A stretch of 64,000 bases of DNA from BOG-908 sp964242115 (GTDB lineage Bacteria; Pseudomonadota; Alphaproteobacteria; Acetobacterales; Acetobacteraceae): positions 124,001 to 188,000 of the forward strand of contig CAXSZX010000007.1 in NCBI GenBank assembly GCA_964242115.1, in the 5' to 3' direction. Each line of letters begins with the position of its first letter. Position 1 is the first letter of the stretch. Below, piece by piece: positions 42,175 through 51,355 of the stretch. Position numbers and translations under genes: made by a program. Under the pieces are notes generated by a model. The model was not told where the DNA came from and ran no database searches. It was given only the letters and a program-made list of their open reading frames with translations.

Positions 42175-44331
42175 ATGAACGACGCCGCTGCTTGGACCCA
42201 GCCCGGAGACGTCCGCCGTGGCGTCCTGGTCGCCGTGCCGTTCTATCGCAACGAGGCGCTCGTCGGCACGCTGTCGGCCAGCCTGCGGCGCTGCGCAGAC
42301 GATCTTGCGGCTATCGGCGCCGAACTGGTGTTCTACGACGACTCGCCGGACTACCCCGCGCTAGCCGAAGCCCTGGCCCGTGAGGCCGCCGCGATGGGCC
42401 GCATCGCCTGCCGGGTGGAGACCAACCCCGCTAATTTGGGTTTCGTGCGGACGATGAACCGTGCGGTGGACGAGGCCGTCGCCCGCGGCCTGCACCTGGT
42501 GATGCTGAACTCGGACACCCAGGTCTGCCCCGGCGCGCTGCCGGCCATGCTGGGCGTGCTGCGGCTGGACAGGATGCACGGCTTCGTCAACCCGCGGTCC
42601 GACAACGCCACCATCGCCACCCTGCCGCTGCGCGGCCGACTGGGTGGCCGCGGAGGCACCGACACGCTTTCGGACTACACGGCATTCTCCCGGCGCCTGC
42701 CGCCGTACAGCTACGTGCCCACCGTGGTCGGGTTCTGCCTGCTGGTGCGGTGGGAGATCCTGGTCGAGTTCGGCGGCTTCGACGAGGTCTACGGCCAGGG
42801 CTACAACGAGGAGAACGACCTGGTGATGCGCGCGAGCCGGGTCGGCTACCGCGCGGTGCTGGCCAACCAAGCCTTCGTGTTGCACCAGGGCGAGGCGAGC
42901 TTCAGCCTATCCGACACCCCGCGCACCGACTGGGAGCGGCGCAACCGCGCCATCCTGGACCGCCGCTACCCCGAATACGCCGCCCACACGCGCCGGTACT
43001 ACGACACGCCGGAGTTCATCGCCGAACGCCTGCTTGCCTGCCTGGTGCCCGACGCGGACTGCAAGCTGGACATCGCACTGGACTGTTCCAGCTTCTACCC
43101 GTCGCACAACGGAACGTTCCAGGCGGGCCGGCAATTGATCGCAGCGGCCGCGCGCGACTGGGGCGAGCGCTGGCGCGTGTACGTGCTGTGCAGCCAAGCA
43201 GTGTTCGACTTCCACGACTATGCGAGCTTGGGCGTGCAGCGCGCCGACCCGCACGGCGAGCGCTGCTTCGCCGCGATCTTCCGTGTGGGCCAGCCCTACG
43301 ACTGGAACGTGCTGCAACGCGTCGGCACCACCGGCGCGGTGCTGGGCGTCTACATGCTCGACACGATCTCGCTCGACTGTCCCACGCTCGCCTCGCCGCT
43401 GCTGCAGAACCTGTGGCAGTTCACCATGGACCAGGTCGACGTGCTGGCGACGCAAAGCCGGCAGACGGAGCGCTGCGTGCGGCTGCGCCTGCGCGTGCCG
43501 GACGGGATGATCTCGGTGGTCGCACCGCACTCGCTAGACGTCGGCGACTACCTGCCCGGAGCGGACGCTACGCCGGGCGAGACACCGGACAGGCTGCTTG
43601 TGGTGGGCAACCACTACGCACATAAGCACGTGGTGCCAACGGCAAACGCGCTCGCCGCAGCACTCCCCGGCCGCCACGTGCTGGCGCTTGGTGCGCGCGT
43701 GGCCGGCACACTCAGCGACCAGGTTGCGGACTGTCAGCTTGCGGACCTGCCGAACCTCGCCGCCGTCCCGCTGGGCGACGTGGCGCCGGAGGAACTCGCC
43801 GCGCTCTACGCCAGCGCCGCGGCCGTCATCTTCCCGAGCTTCGCGGAGGGTTTCGGTTTTCCCACGCTGAACGCGCTGGCGGCCAAGCGTCCGCTGTTCG
43901 CCCGCAGGCTGCCTGCGACGGAAGAGATCTGGATCGCGCTCGGCCGCAATCCGAACGTGCGGTTCTACGACTCCACTGAAGAACTGGCCGCGTTGCTGCA
44001 GTCGGTTCCGCTCTGGGACAATCAGGCGCCGCCACAGCCCGCCGCACCGCAATCGGCTGACGGTATCGGCGCAGCGTTACAGGCGGCAATGCAGGCGGCC
44101 GACTACACGCGTATCGTGGCGCGCATCCAGGCGACGCAGTTTGCTTCTGACACCAGCAAGTTTGGTGAGCACCGGGTGGACTACGCCGTGCCGGCGGTGG
44201 CGGCGAACCTGGTTGCAAGGCGGGTGGAGCGCTGGGTGCGCGTGGCGTTCGAACGGCCGGTGTTGTTCAGGGTGACGCGTTACGGGGTTCGGGCAGCGCG
44301 ATACGTAAGAAGGAAGGCCTTCTTTTTCTGA
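42175..44331 (+). CDS. Two-domain glycosyltransferase (GT2 + GT4-like) with repeat-encoded C-terminus
   Basis: A 718-residue protein. Residues ~15-270 form a GT-A (family 2) domain with VAVPFYRNEALVGTL, the DxD-like LNSDTQV near 112, and FGGFDEVYGQGYNEENDLVMRA near 203. Residues ~300-640 form a GT-B domain with an LVVGNHYAHKHV segment and PSFAEGFGFPTLNALAAKRP near 560. Such fusions build surface polysaccharides or glycosylate proteins. The last residues, RRKAFFF, are translated from a paired-hairpin arm, which also supplies the TGA stop. No other glycan genes adjoin it. Confidence 0.82.
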   Translation: MNDAAAWTQPGDVRRGVLVAVPFYRNEALVGTLSASLRRCADDLAAIGAELVFYDDSPDYPALAEALAREAAAMGRIACRVETNPANLGFVRTMNRAVDEAVARGLHLVMLNSDTQVCPGALPAMLGVLRLDRMHGFVNPRSDNATIATLPLRGRLGGRGGTDTLSDYTAFSRRLPPYSYVPTVVGFCLLVRWEILVEFGGFDEVYGQGYNEENDLVMRASRVGYRAVLANQAFVLHQGEASFSLSDTPRTDWERRNRAILDRRYPEYAAHTRRYYDTPEFIAERLLACLVPDADCKLDIALDCSSFYPSHNGTFQAGRQLIAAAARDWGERWRVYVLCSQAVFDFHDYASLGVQRADPHGERCFAAIFRVGQPYDWNVLQRVGTTGAVLGVYMLDTISLDCPTLASPLLQNLWQFTMDQVDVLATQSRQTERCVRLRLRVPDGMISVVAPHSLDVGDYLPGADATPGETPDRLLVVGNHYAHKHVVPTANALAAALPGRHVLALGARVAGTLSDQVADCQLADLPNLAAVPLGDVAPEELAALYASAAAVIFPSFAEGFGFPTLNALAAKRPLFARRLPATEEIWIALGRNPNVRFYDSTEELAALLQSVPLWDNQAPPQPAAPQSADGIGAALQAAMQAADYTRIVARIQATQFASDTSKFGEHRVDYAVPAVAANLVARRVERWVRVAFERPVLFRVTRYGVRAARYVRRKAFFF

Positions 44332-44448
44332 AGAAAAAGAAGCAGAAAGACTTCTGTCATTGCTGTCGCGGCCCTTTCCACACGGCGCGCCCAAGGGAAC
44401 AAAAGTTTCTGGTTCTTTTTTTTTTAAAACAAGAACCGCTTGCTTGCC
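44307..44448. repeat. Paired-hairpin element overlapping a glycosyltransferase C-terminus
   Basis: The left CTTC arm (AGAAGGAAGGCCTTC...) contains the glycosyltransferase stop codon. The centre is TGCTGTCGCGGCCC and the right GGTTC arm ends GAACCGCTTGC beside the leftward gamma-glutamyltransferase stop. Confidence 0.92.
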
Positions 44449-44452
44449 CTGT

Positions 44453-46048
44453 CTAAAAACCCACCGCCCCACCATCCGACCGGGGATCGTGCACCGCCTC
44501 CACCCGCCCGCCAGGAGAGCGCACCAGCATGCCAGCATGGCCGAACGTGTCTGCGCGGTGTGCGCCGAGCTGCTCGACGTCGTGCCCCATTGCCCGCAAC
44601 GCCGCGATGCTTGGTGAGTCGAACCGCTCCTCCACCTTCACGCTGAGCGAAGATGCGCCCCAGGTCCTGCCGTACAACAGCCGCGGCGCACCGACCGCAT
44701 CCGCAAGCGCCATGCCGTAATCGGCATACCGCGTGTAGATCTGCGACTGAAACTGCGGCTGGCCGTCCCCGCCCATCGAGCCGTAGGACAGCACGCGGCC
44801 GTCGTCGAACGCTGCAAGCGCCGGTATCAGCGTGTGGAACGGGCGCCGCCCCGGCTCGAGCGGGTTCACCGCCCCTGAGTCGAGCGAGAAGGAGATGCCG
44901 CGGTTCTGCCACACGATGCCGGTCTGCGGCAGCACCGTGCCCGAGCCGTACTCCCAGTAGACGGACTGGATGTAGGACACCGCCAGGCCGCTCGCGTCGA
45001 TGGCACCCATCCAGACGGTGCCGCCCTGGTCGTCACGCAAGGGCCTGGCGGCCGCACGGCTCATGTCGATGCGCGCGGCCTCCGCCTGCAGGCGCTCTGG
45101 CGTCAGGAAATCCGCAGGCTGATGATGCAGCCGATCGAAATCGGTAATTTCCCGGTCGCGGATGGCAAACGCGCGCTTGGTCGCTTCGATCAACCCGTGG
45201 AAATGCGCGACGCTCTCGCCCTGCGCCACGCCGAGGCGGTCGAAGATGCCCAGGATGAGCAGCGCGGCGAGCCCCTGCGTGGGCGGCGGGAAGTTGAACA
45301 GGGTGGCGTCCCGCCGGCGGAGCTGCAACGGCGCCCGGTCTGCCGGCGCGTAGGCCGCCAGGTCGCCCCGGGTGATCGGGGCGCCCAGGTCGGCGAGGTC
45401 GGCCGCGATCGCCTGGGCCAAGTCGCCGCGGTAGAAATCGGCCAGGCCTGCGGTGGCCAGCCGCTGCAGCGTGGCGGCCAGGGCCGGGAGTTGCCTGGTC
45501 TCGCCGTGCCGCCACGGCTTGCCGTCGCCATCGAGGAACGTTGCCGCGAAGTTTGGCGCGGCGTGCAGCGTGTCGCCCGCTGCGGGTGCGTAGCGCGCCT
45601 CGGAGGCCGACACCGGCACTCCTTGGCGGGCCTGGGCGATGGCGGAGGCCAGCAACACCTCCAGCTTCAGGCGGCCGCCGAGCGCCTGCGACAGCGAGAG
45701 CGCCTTTTCCCAGCCGCCGACCGCGCCGGCAACGGTGACCATCGCGTCCGGCCCGCGCGCGGGTATCGCGCGGTGGCCGCGGTCCGTGTAGCGGCCGATG
45801 GTGGCCAGGGCGCCAGCCGGCCCGCAGGCCTCGATGCCCCGTACCCTGCCGCCTGGCTCGCGCACCAGCCAGAAGCCGTCGCCGCCGATGCCGTTCATAT
45901 GCGGGTAGACGACGGCGATGGAGGCGGCCATCGCCACCATCGCCTCGATGGCGTTGCCGCCTTGGGCGAGCACGTCTTGGCCGGCGTTTGCCGCCAGCAT
46001 GTGTGGTGCGGCGACGGCGGCGTGGGAAAAGCTGGGTGTGTCTGGCAT
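44453..46048 (-). CDS. Gamma-glutamyltransferase family protein
   Basis: A 531-residue Ntn-hydrolase. It would self-cleave before the nucleophile Thr344 in QGGTVWMGAIDASG, giving two chains. Other family features are AAVAAPHMLAANAGQDVLAQGGNAIEA at the N-terminus, MNGIGGDGFWL near 67, GSMGGDGQPQFQSQIY near 425 and DPRSDGGAVGF at the end. There is no signal peptide, so it is likely cytoplasmic. It may act on gamma-glutamyl compounds or, like some homologues, on beta-lactam-type or other amides. The ATG at 46048 is chosen below repeat-derived frame. Confidence 0.85.
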   Translation of the reverse strand: MPDTPSFSHAAVAAPHMLAANAGQDVLAQGGNAIEAMVAMAASIAVVYPHMNGIGGDGFWLVREPGGRVRGIEACGPAGALATIGRYTDRGHRAIPARGPDAMVTVAGAVGGWEKALSLSQALGGRLKLEVLLASAIAQARQGVPVSASEARYAPAAGDTLHAAPNFAATFLDGDGKPWRHGETRQLPALAATLQRLATAGLADFYRGDLAQAIAADLADLGAPITRGDLAAYAPADRAPLQLRRRDATLFNFPPPTQGLAALLILGIFDRLGVAQGESVAHFHGLIEATKRAFAIRDREITDFDRLHHQPADFLTPERLQAEAARIDMSRAAARPLRDDQGGTVWMGAIDASGLAVSYIQSVYWEYGSGTVLPQTGIVWQNRGISFSLDSGAVNPLEPGRRPFHTLIPALAAFDDGRVLSYGSMGGDGQPQFQSQIYTRYADYGMALADAVGAPRLLYGRTWGASSLSVKVEERFDSPSIAALRAMGHDVEQLGAHRADTFGHAGMLVRSPGGRVEAVHDPRSDGGAVGF

Positions 46049-46140
46049 GGCGAGGCCGCGTGTGGTTGCAGGTGCCGGTTTCAACAGAAAAACACGCTTG
46101 TGACGAGCGTGCGTGTTAAGGCAGCGGGCACGAAGGCAGA

Positions 46141-46290
46141 GAAAGCAAAAGCAAGGCCTTCTTTTTCGAGAAGAAGCAAAAGCTTTGCTGCGTCTGTCGC
46201 AGACGGCTGAAACGACACGTCTCGACAACACGCACATGCGGAAGGCAAGACTTTTTTGGTGCTTTTTTTCAAAAAAGAACTGCTTGCCTT
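46141..46290. repeat. Paired-hairpin element, divergent gap
   Basis: A left CTTC arm with a shortened stem (GCAAGGCCTTC...GAAGCAAAAGCTTTGC), the centre CGTCTGTCGCAGACGGCTG and a right arm mixing GTGC and GAAC ends. It lies between divergent gamma-glutamyltransferase and GNAT genes, ending about 27 bases before the GNAT start. Confidence 0.88.
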
Positions 46291-46317
46291 TCTGCTTTTC
46301 CCTATTCTCGCAGGATC

Positions 46318-46776
46318 ATGTTTGACATCCGTGAAGATGATTTGTCCGGACCGTCCACGCGGGACCTGCTCGCTCTGCACCTCGCGGGCATGCACGCCCA
46401 CTCCCCACCAGGCAGCGTCTACGCTCTCGATCTGTCAGGACTGCAGGTTCCGGAAGTGACCGTCTGGACCGTATGGCGCGGGTCGGCCATCGCCTGCGTG
46501 GGCGCACTGAGACAACACTGTCATCGCGTTGGCGAGTTGAAGTCTATGCGCACCCATCCGGACCATCTTCGTCAGGGTGCGGCAGCGTTTCTGCTCGACC
46601 ACATGATCGCCGAGGCGAGAGAACGCGGCCTCGAGACGCTGAGCCTAGAGACCGGCAGCGGACCCGCTTTCAGCGCGGCACTCGCCTTGTATCACACGCG
46701 TGGTTTTCACGAAGGCGAACCGTTTGCCGGCTACGCGCGTAGCTCGTTCAACCGTTTTTTCCACCTGCAGCTTTAA
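46318..46776 (+). CDS. GNAT-family N-acetyltransferase
   Basis: A 152-residue acetyltransferase. MFDIREDDLSGPSTRDLLALHLAGMHAHSPPGSVYALDL at the N-terminus, the acetyl-CoA loop region MRTHPDHLRQGAAAFLLDHMIAEARERGL near residue 76, and the closing LYHTRGFHEGEPFAGY are typical of YhfO/PA4866-like GNATs. The substrate is unknown; small amines or amino acids are usual. AGGA precedes the ATG. Confidence 0.83.
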   Translation: MFDIREDDLSGPSTRDLLALHLAGMHAHSPPGSVYALDLSGLQVPEVTVWTVWRGSAIACVGALRQHCHRVGELKSMRTHPDHLRQGAAAFLLDHMIAEARERGLETLSLETGSGPAFSAALALYHTRGFHEGEPFAGYARSSFNRFFHLQL

Positions 46777-46849
46777 CACAGCGAGAGTGCAAGCGCCCTA
46801 GCTTCGCTCGATGAATAGCGCCCCCTGATAGCGACGACCTTGACCGATG

Positions 46850-46980
46850 GAAGGCAAAGCAAGCAGTTCTTCTTTGAAAACAGAACCGAAAAACTTTTGC
46901 TCTCTTGGATGCGCAATGCTGAAACCTTCGCGACAGCAGGACCAAAAGCTTCTTGCAGCTTTTCGAAAAAGCAAGCCGTG
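46850..46980. repeat. Paired-hairpin element
   Basis: A left GGTTC-type arm (GCAAGCAGTTC...GAACCGAAAAACTTTTG), the centre CTTCGCGACAGCAGG and a decayed right CTGC arm. The 737-base gap 46777-47513 contains this copy, the one at 47401 and a badly decayed one around 47190-47320, but no gene that I can support. Confidence 0.82.
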
Positions 46981-47400
46981 GTGACTTCGGTCAAGACTGA
47001 GGGTCGCTGGAGTAAGTTACGCTCAACTTTGAATGACGGGGCAACCGCCAGTTCTGCAGCTGCCACTTATACACTGTAGGTTGGTAGTGGTGCAGGCATT
47101 CCGGCGTCAGTGGCGTTCTTGAGACGGCCGGGCAGGCCCGAACGTGCAATTGTTGTTCCCGGGCCGTCGAGCAGAGACAACGCTTGCAGCTTGGAAAGCA
47201 AAAGACACCGACCGGCAACGAGACAGCTAGGCGTGCTTGTCTGGAGGCATCGAAGACGTTTCTGCTATCGCGGACTCACCGGCAGCGCTCAACCCAGAAA
47301 AAGTCTTCGTTCCCACAGACGTTGAAACTGCTTTCCGTGTCGTTCACCAGTCAAGGTCTACGGCCGATTGTAAACGATGCGTTCCAGCCTCGGCCAGCAC

Positions 47401-47494
47401 CGTCGCGGATAGCCAAACCCCAAGTCTCACCACCGCGTACGCAAAGAGACAAAGGTTTTTTGGTCTTTTTTTCAAAAGAGAATCGCTTGCCTTG
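47401..47494. repeat. Paired-hairpin element, right half
   Basis: A centre-like CGTCGCGGATAG, then GAGACAAAGGTTTTTTGG, a T-run/A-run stem and GAATCGCTTGCC, ending 20 bases before the transporter start. Confidence 0.8.
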
Positions 47495-47513
47495 ACTTGC
47501 CCCACCGCCTCGC

Positions 47514-48791
47514 ATGGCACAAACCTTGCTGCTCCAGAGCAAACCCTCCGCGGAGCAACGCATGCGCAGCCTGGAAACGCGACGTTGGACGCAGCTTGCG
47601 CTCGGCGTGCTCGTCATGATGACCATCTCAAGCCCTCAATACGTTTGGACCTTGTTCGTCAAGCCGTTCCAGACCGCCACGCACGCATCGCTCGCTGCGG
47701 TGCAGGTCACCTTCACCGTGCTCGTTGTGTTGCAGACCTTCTTCTCCCCGGTGCAGGGCTACCTGATCGACCGGTTCAGCCCCAGGCTGATGATCGCTTT
47801 GGGCGCAGCGTTGTCCGGTTTGGGCTGGGTAGCAGCGTCGCGTGCGGAGAGCCTGTTTGGCCTTTACGCGACCTACGGCCTGCTGTGCGGCCTGGGCACC
47901 GGCATCGTCTACGTGGGCGTTATAGGCTTGATGGTGCGTTGGTTTCCGGACCGCCGTGGCTTGGCGGCCGGGCTGGTCGCCGCGGGTTACGGCATGGGCG
48001 CGATGGTCACCACCTTCCCGGTCTCCCACATGATCGCGGCGGACGGGTTCCGCTCCACCCTGGCCGTATTTGGCGCCGCCCTAGGCTGCATCGGCGTGCT
48101 TGCCGCCCTGGGGCTGCGCGCGCCCGCGCTGCGCGACGTGCCGCAAGCCGATCTGGCCGGCGCTTCGTCCGGCGTGGCGCCGCGCGAGATGCTGCGCACG
48201 CCGGTGTTCTGGCTGCTGTTCCTGATGATGACCATGATGTCCACCGGCGGGCTGATGGCGACTGCCAACTTCGCGGCGTTCGCACGGGAGTTCGGCGTGT
48301 CCGACGCAGTGGTGTTCGGCATGGCGGCACTTCCCTTCGCCCTCACCTTCGATCGCCTCACCAACGGCTTGACCCGGCCGTTCTTCGGCTGGGTCTCCGA
48401 CCGCATCGGTCGCGAGCAGACCATGGCGATCGCCTTCACGCTTGAGGCAATGGCGTTGTGCCTGCTGCTGTACAGCCGGCACAATGCTTACGCCTTCGCC
48501 CTGCTGTCGGGCATCGTGTTCTTTGCCTGGGGCGAGATCTTTTCCCTGTTCCCCTCGCTGCTGACCGACATCTTCGGCCCGCTTCACGCCACCACCAATT
48601 ACGGTTTCCTGTACATGGCGCAGGGCGTGGGATCGCTGCTGGGCGGCCCGGTTGCGGCGTTGGTTCATGAGGCTGCAGCAAGTTGGATGCCAGTTTTCGG
48701 CATAGCCATCTGCCTGGACCTAGCGACTGCGGCGCTGGCTCTTCTTGTGCTGCTCCCGATGCGGCGAAGGAAGAAAGCGGTTCTTTTTTGA
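47514..48791 (+). CDS. OFA-type major facilitator transporter with repeat-encoded C-terminus
   Basis: A 425-residue 12-helix MFS protein of the oxalate/formate antiporter (OFA) group: SSPQYVWTLFVKPFQ in helix 1, FSPVQGYLIDRFSPRLMI, GIVYVGVIGLMVRWFPDRRGLAAGL and RPFFGWVSDRIGREQTM. Oxalate:formate exchange is the best-known activity, but other monocarboxylates are possible. No oxalate-decarboxylating genes are nearby. The last six residues, KKAVLF, are translated from a repeat arm, which also gives the stop codon. Confidence 0.82.
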   Translation: MAQTLLLQSKPSAEQRMRSLETRRWTQLALGVLVMMTISSPQYVWTLFVKPFQTATHASLAAVQVTFTVLVVLQTFFSPVQGYLIDRFSPRLMIALGAALSGLGWVAASRAESLFGLYATYGLLCGLGTGIVYVGVIGLMVRWFPDRRGLAAGLVAAGYGMGAMVTTFPVSHMIAADGFRSTLAVFGAALGCIGVLAALGLRAPALRDVPQADLAGASSGVAPREMLRTPVFWLLFLMMTMMSTGGLMATANFAAFAREFGVSDAVVFGMAALPFALTFDRLTNGLTRPFFGWVSDRIGREQTMAIAFTLEAMALCLLLYSRHNAYAFALLSGIVFFAWGEIFSLFPSLLTDIFGPLHATTNYGFLYMAQGVGSLLGGPVAALVHEAAASWMPVFGIAICLDLATAALALLVLLPMRRRKKAVLF

Positions 48792-48900
48792 CAAAAGAAC
48801 CAAAGAACTTTTGTTCCCTGGAGTACAAGCTGAGGGAAACTCCGCGACAGCCACGGCAAAAGATTTCTGCTGTTTCAAAAAAGCAGGCCATGCTTTCTTG
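48768..48900. repeat. Paired-hairpin element overlapping the transporter C-terminus
   Basis: The left GGTTC arm contains the MFS stop codon; the centre has TCCGCGACAGCC, and the right CTGC arm is CTGCTG...GCAGGCC. It lies between convergent transporter and channel genes. Confidence 0.9.
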
Positions 48901-48906
48901 CCGCTA

Positions 48907-49857
48907 TCACGTGTCCTCGACCACGTCGCTGATTTTCGTCATGTCTGCGCAAGGCCGTCCCTTCTCGTCCTCGCCGATCATGTCCACGTAGCGCACCCCG
49001 AAGATCACGTCTGCCGGCGCGTAGTCCCGCAAATCGTGCACCACCATCGCCAGCAGCGGGTCGCGCGCCTCCAGCGAGACGAACATGCGCACGTCGGCGG
49101 CTTTGAAGGTCTCCTTGGTCAGACCAGCAAGCGGGCTGTGCTCGTCGATGTCGTGCATGATGGTCCAGGTGAGCGGGAACACCGGTATGGTGTGGCGCGC
49201 CAGGCTCAGCTCGTGCGTGCGGCGAAAGCGCGCGCCCTCTGTCGTGACCTCGGACACCAGCACGCCGATCTTCACCCGCGCATCCGCAAGCACGCCGGCG
49301 CGGCCGTTACCTACGCGCAACATCAGCGTAGGGTGCCCGTTATGCGTGGTCACCACCGGATGGTCGGCGTAGATGAATTTCGCGCGCGGCTTGGAGAACC
49401 GTCCGAAGGTGAGGCCCGTCAGGATGGCCGTGAACGTGACGCCGATCAGGATTTCGGCGCCCGCTATCATGTGCCCGTAGATTGTCGCCGGATACATGTA
49501 GCCGTAGCCGACGGTGGCCAGCGTCTCGAGACTGAAGAAGAAGTGGTCTGCGAAGACGTGCGGCCGCGCGTTGGCAACTGCACCAGGGATCAGCGTGTAG
49601 GCAATGCCGAACAGGGCGGTGACGGTCAGGTAGATCGCAAAAAGCAGCGCGAGGAATTGCGGCCAGCTCAGCTCCACGGCAAGGCGGTAGGGGTCGGTCC
49701 AGTCGTACCGTCCGACGCCCTTCTTGGTCAGCGTGTAGTTGCCGAAGCCGACCACCGAGGAGCGCTCCCGTCGGCGCCACTTGGAACGTGGTGGCGGCGG
49801 CTCGGCCGGCAGAACAGGGATGGTCTGGATCGGGCCTGCTTCTTCTTCGTCGGCCAT
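48907..49857 (-). CDS. KirBac inward-rectifier potassium channel
   Basis: A 316-residue channel subunit. An N-terminal slide helix (RYDWTDPYRLAVELSWPQF) leads to two transmembrane helices around the selectivity filter TVGYGYMYP near residue 114. A cytoplasmic immunoglobulin-like domain follows (KFIYADHPVVTTHNGHPTLMLRVGNGRAG...), including MIHD-type loops. It would form tetramers conducting K+. Start ATG at 49857. Confidence 0.9.
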   Translation of the reverse strand: MADEEEAGPIQTIPVLPAEPPPPRSKWRRRERSSVVGFGNYTLTKKGVGRYDWTDPYRLAVELSWPQFLALLFAIYLTVTALFGIAYTLIPGAVANARPHVFADHFFFSLETLATVGYGYMYPATIYGHMIAGAEILIGVTFTAILTGLTFGRFSKPRAKFIYADHPVVTTHNGHPTLMLRVGNGRAGVLADARVKIGVLVSEVTTEGARFRRTHELSLARHTIPVFPLTWTIMHDIDEHSPLAGLTKETFKAADVRMFVSLEARDPLLAMVVHDLRDYAPADVIFGVRYVDMIGEDEKGRPCADMTKISDVVEDT

Positions 49858-49870
49858 GGCGATTACAGCA

Positions 49871-50018
49871 GGGCAAGCGGTTCTTTTTTGAAAAGAAGAA
49901 GCAAAAAACCTTTGTCTCTGCTGTCGCGATTGACGGAAACAATACGTCTCACCAACGCGTGCTCAACGAGAGCAAAAGTTTTTCGGTTCTTTTTATCAAA
50001 AAAGAACATTGTTGCCTT
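49871..50018. repeat. Paired-hairpin element
   Basis: The left arm begins as GGTTC type but ends GAAGAAGC, a mixed stem. The centre is CTGCTGTCGCGATTGACGGAAAC, and the right arm is GGTTC type ending GAACATTGTTGCC. The acyl-CoA dehydrogenase TAA stop overlaps the right end. Confidence 0.88.
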
Positions 50019-51174
50019 ACGCTGCCTCCAACAGCCCGCCAGCCGCATCCACCTCGCGCATGTGGTGCGGCGTATCGCCGAACAGGCTCTCGATCATGGT
50101 CAACCGTTTGAAGTAGTGTCCGGCGCGATACTCCATCGTGCAGCCAATGCCGCCATGCAGTTGCGTGGACGTCTGGCCGATAAACTTTGCCGAGTTGTTC
50201 ACCTGCACCTTGGCAGCCGAGATCGCCGCGCGGCGCGCGCGCGGGTCGTCGGTACCGGCCATCATGGCGGCAAAGAACTCCATGCTGCGCGCCTGCTCGA
50301 GTGCGGTGAACATGTCCACCGCCTTGTGCTGCAACACCTGAAAACTGCCGATCGGCACGCCGAACTGCTTGCGGGTCTTCAGGTAGTCCAGCGTCAGCGC
50401 GTGCAGTGCCGTCATCGCACCCACTGCCTCGGCGCACACCGCGGCAATGGCGATGTCGGTCACCTGTGCGATCAGTTCACCGCCGTGATCCACCTGGCCC
50501 AGCACCGCGCTCTGCGGCACCTCCACGCCCGCCAGCGACACCGCGGCACCACGCATGCCGTCCTGCGTGGGGAAGCCGCGGCGCGAGACGCCGGGCGCGT
50601 CGGCGTCCACCAGGAACAGCGTGATGCCGTGACGGTCGCGGTGGCTCGCCGACGACGTGCGGGCGCTGACGATCAGCTTGCTTGCGCTGTCGCCATGCAC
50701 CACCACGCTCTTGTCGCCTTCCAGCACGTAGCCGCCGTCGGTCCTGCGCGCGTGCGTCTTCACGTCGAACAGGTCGTAGCGCGCCTGCTTCTCCACGTGA
50801 GCAAACGCCAGGCGCAGCGAGCCGTCGGCGATGCCCGGAATGAGTTCCGCGCGCTGCTCGGCCGACCCGCCGAGGCGCAGCAGGTTGCCGCTGATCACCA
50901 CCGTGGCGAGGTAGGGTTCCAGCGCCAGTCCGGCGCCGATGGCCTCCATGACGATCATCGTCTCGACAGGGCCGCCACCGAAGCCGCCGTCTTCCTCGCT
51001 GAATGGCAAGGCGAGGATGCCGATCTCGGCGTATTTGGCCCACAGCTCTTCCGAGAAGCCAGGCTCGCCCGCAGAGGTGGCGCGGCGCTTGGCGATGTCG
51101 TCGTAAGCCGGGCGGATCAGCCGGTCGATGCTGTCCTTCAGCATGCGTTGCTCGTCGGAGAACTCGAAGTCCAT
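50017..51174 (-). CDS. Acyl-CoA dehydrogenase, PimD-like small subunit
   Basis: A 385-residue flavin dehydrogenase: MDFEFSDEQRMLKDSIDRLIRPAY, FSEEDGGFGGGPVETMIVMEAIG, LHALTLDYLKTRKQFGVPIGSFQVLQHKAVDM near residue 265 and QLHGGIGCTMEYRAGHYFKRL near 345. Overall it resembles the small subunit of pimeloyl-CoA dehydrogenase. It follows a PimC-like gene and a PimA-like ligase on the same strand, so a dicarboxylic or cyclic acyl-CoA substrate is likely. The ATG at 51174 is chosen below repeat-derived frame. Confidence 0.83.
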   Translation of the reverse strand: MDFEFSDEQRMLKDSIDRLIRPAYDDIAKRRATSAGEPGFSEELWAKYAEIGILALPFSEEDGGFGGGPVETMIVMEAIGAGLALEPYLATVVISGNLLRLGGSAEQRAELIPGIADGSLRLAFAHVEKQARYDLFDVKTHARRTDGGYVLEGDKSVVVHGDSASKLIVSARTSSASHRDRHGITLFLVDADAPGVSRRGFPTQDGMRGAAVSLAGVEVPQSAVLGQVDHGGELIAQVTDIAIAAVCAEAVGAMTALHALTLDYLKTRKQFGVPIGSFQVLQHKAVDMFTALEQARSMEFFAAMMAGTDDPRARRAAISAAKVQVNNSAKFIGQTSTQLHGGIGCTMEYRAGHYFKRLTMIESLFGDTPHHMREVDAAGGLLEAA

Positions 51175-51219
51175 GTCGCTGCCTTGTCGTGTTGCGGGTG
51201 ATCGGGCACTAGGAAAGCC

Positions 51220-51355
51220 GAAAGCAAGGCCTTCTTTTTCGAGAAAAAGAAGCAAAAAGCTTTTGTCGCCGCTGTCGCGCGCTCGCCGGGAAAAATCGCG
51301 ACAGCGGAAGTGATAGTTTTTTGGCTCTTTTTTCAAAAAAGAACCGCTTGCTTTC
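51220..51355. repeat. Paired-hairpin element between pimC-like and pimD-like genes
   Basis: A left CTTC arm (GAAAGCAAGGCCTTC...GAAGCAAAAAGCTTTTG), the centre CGCTGTCGCGCGCTCG/CGCGACAGCG and a right GGTTC-type arm touching the upstream gene's TGA. It is intra-operonic. Confidence 0.93.

Noticed and set aside
46777..47513. Small frames in the 737-base gap after the GNAT gene
   Set aside because: All cross intact or decayed copies of the repeat element, with no conserved-looking sequence or start signals.
48745..51201. 818-residue plus-strand frame
   Set aside because: It is antisense to the KirBac and acyl-CoA dehydrogenase genes, which have clear motifs, and it also runs through repeat elements.
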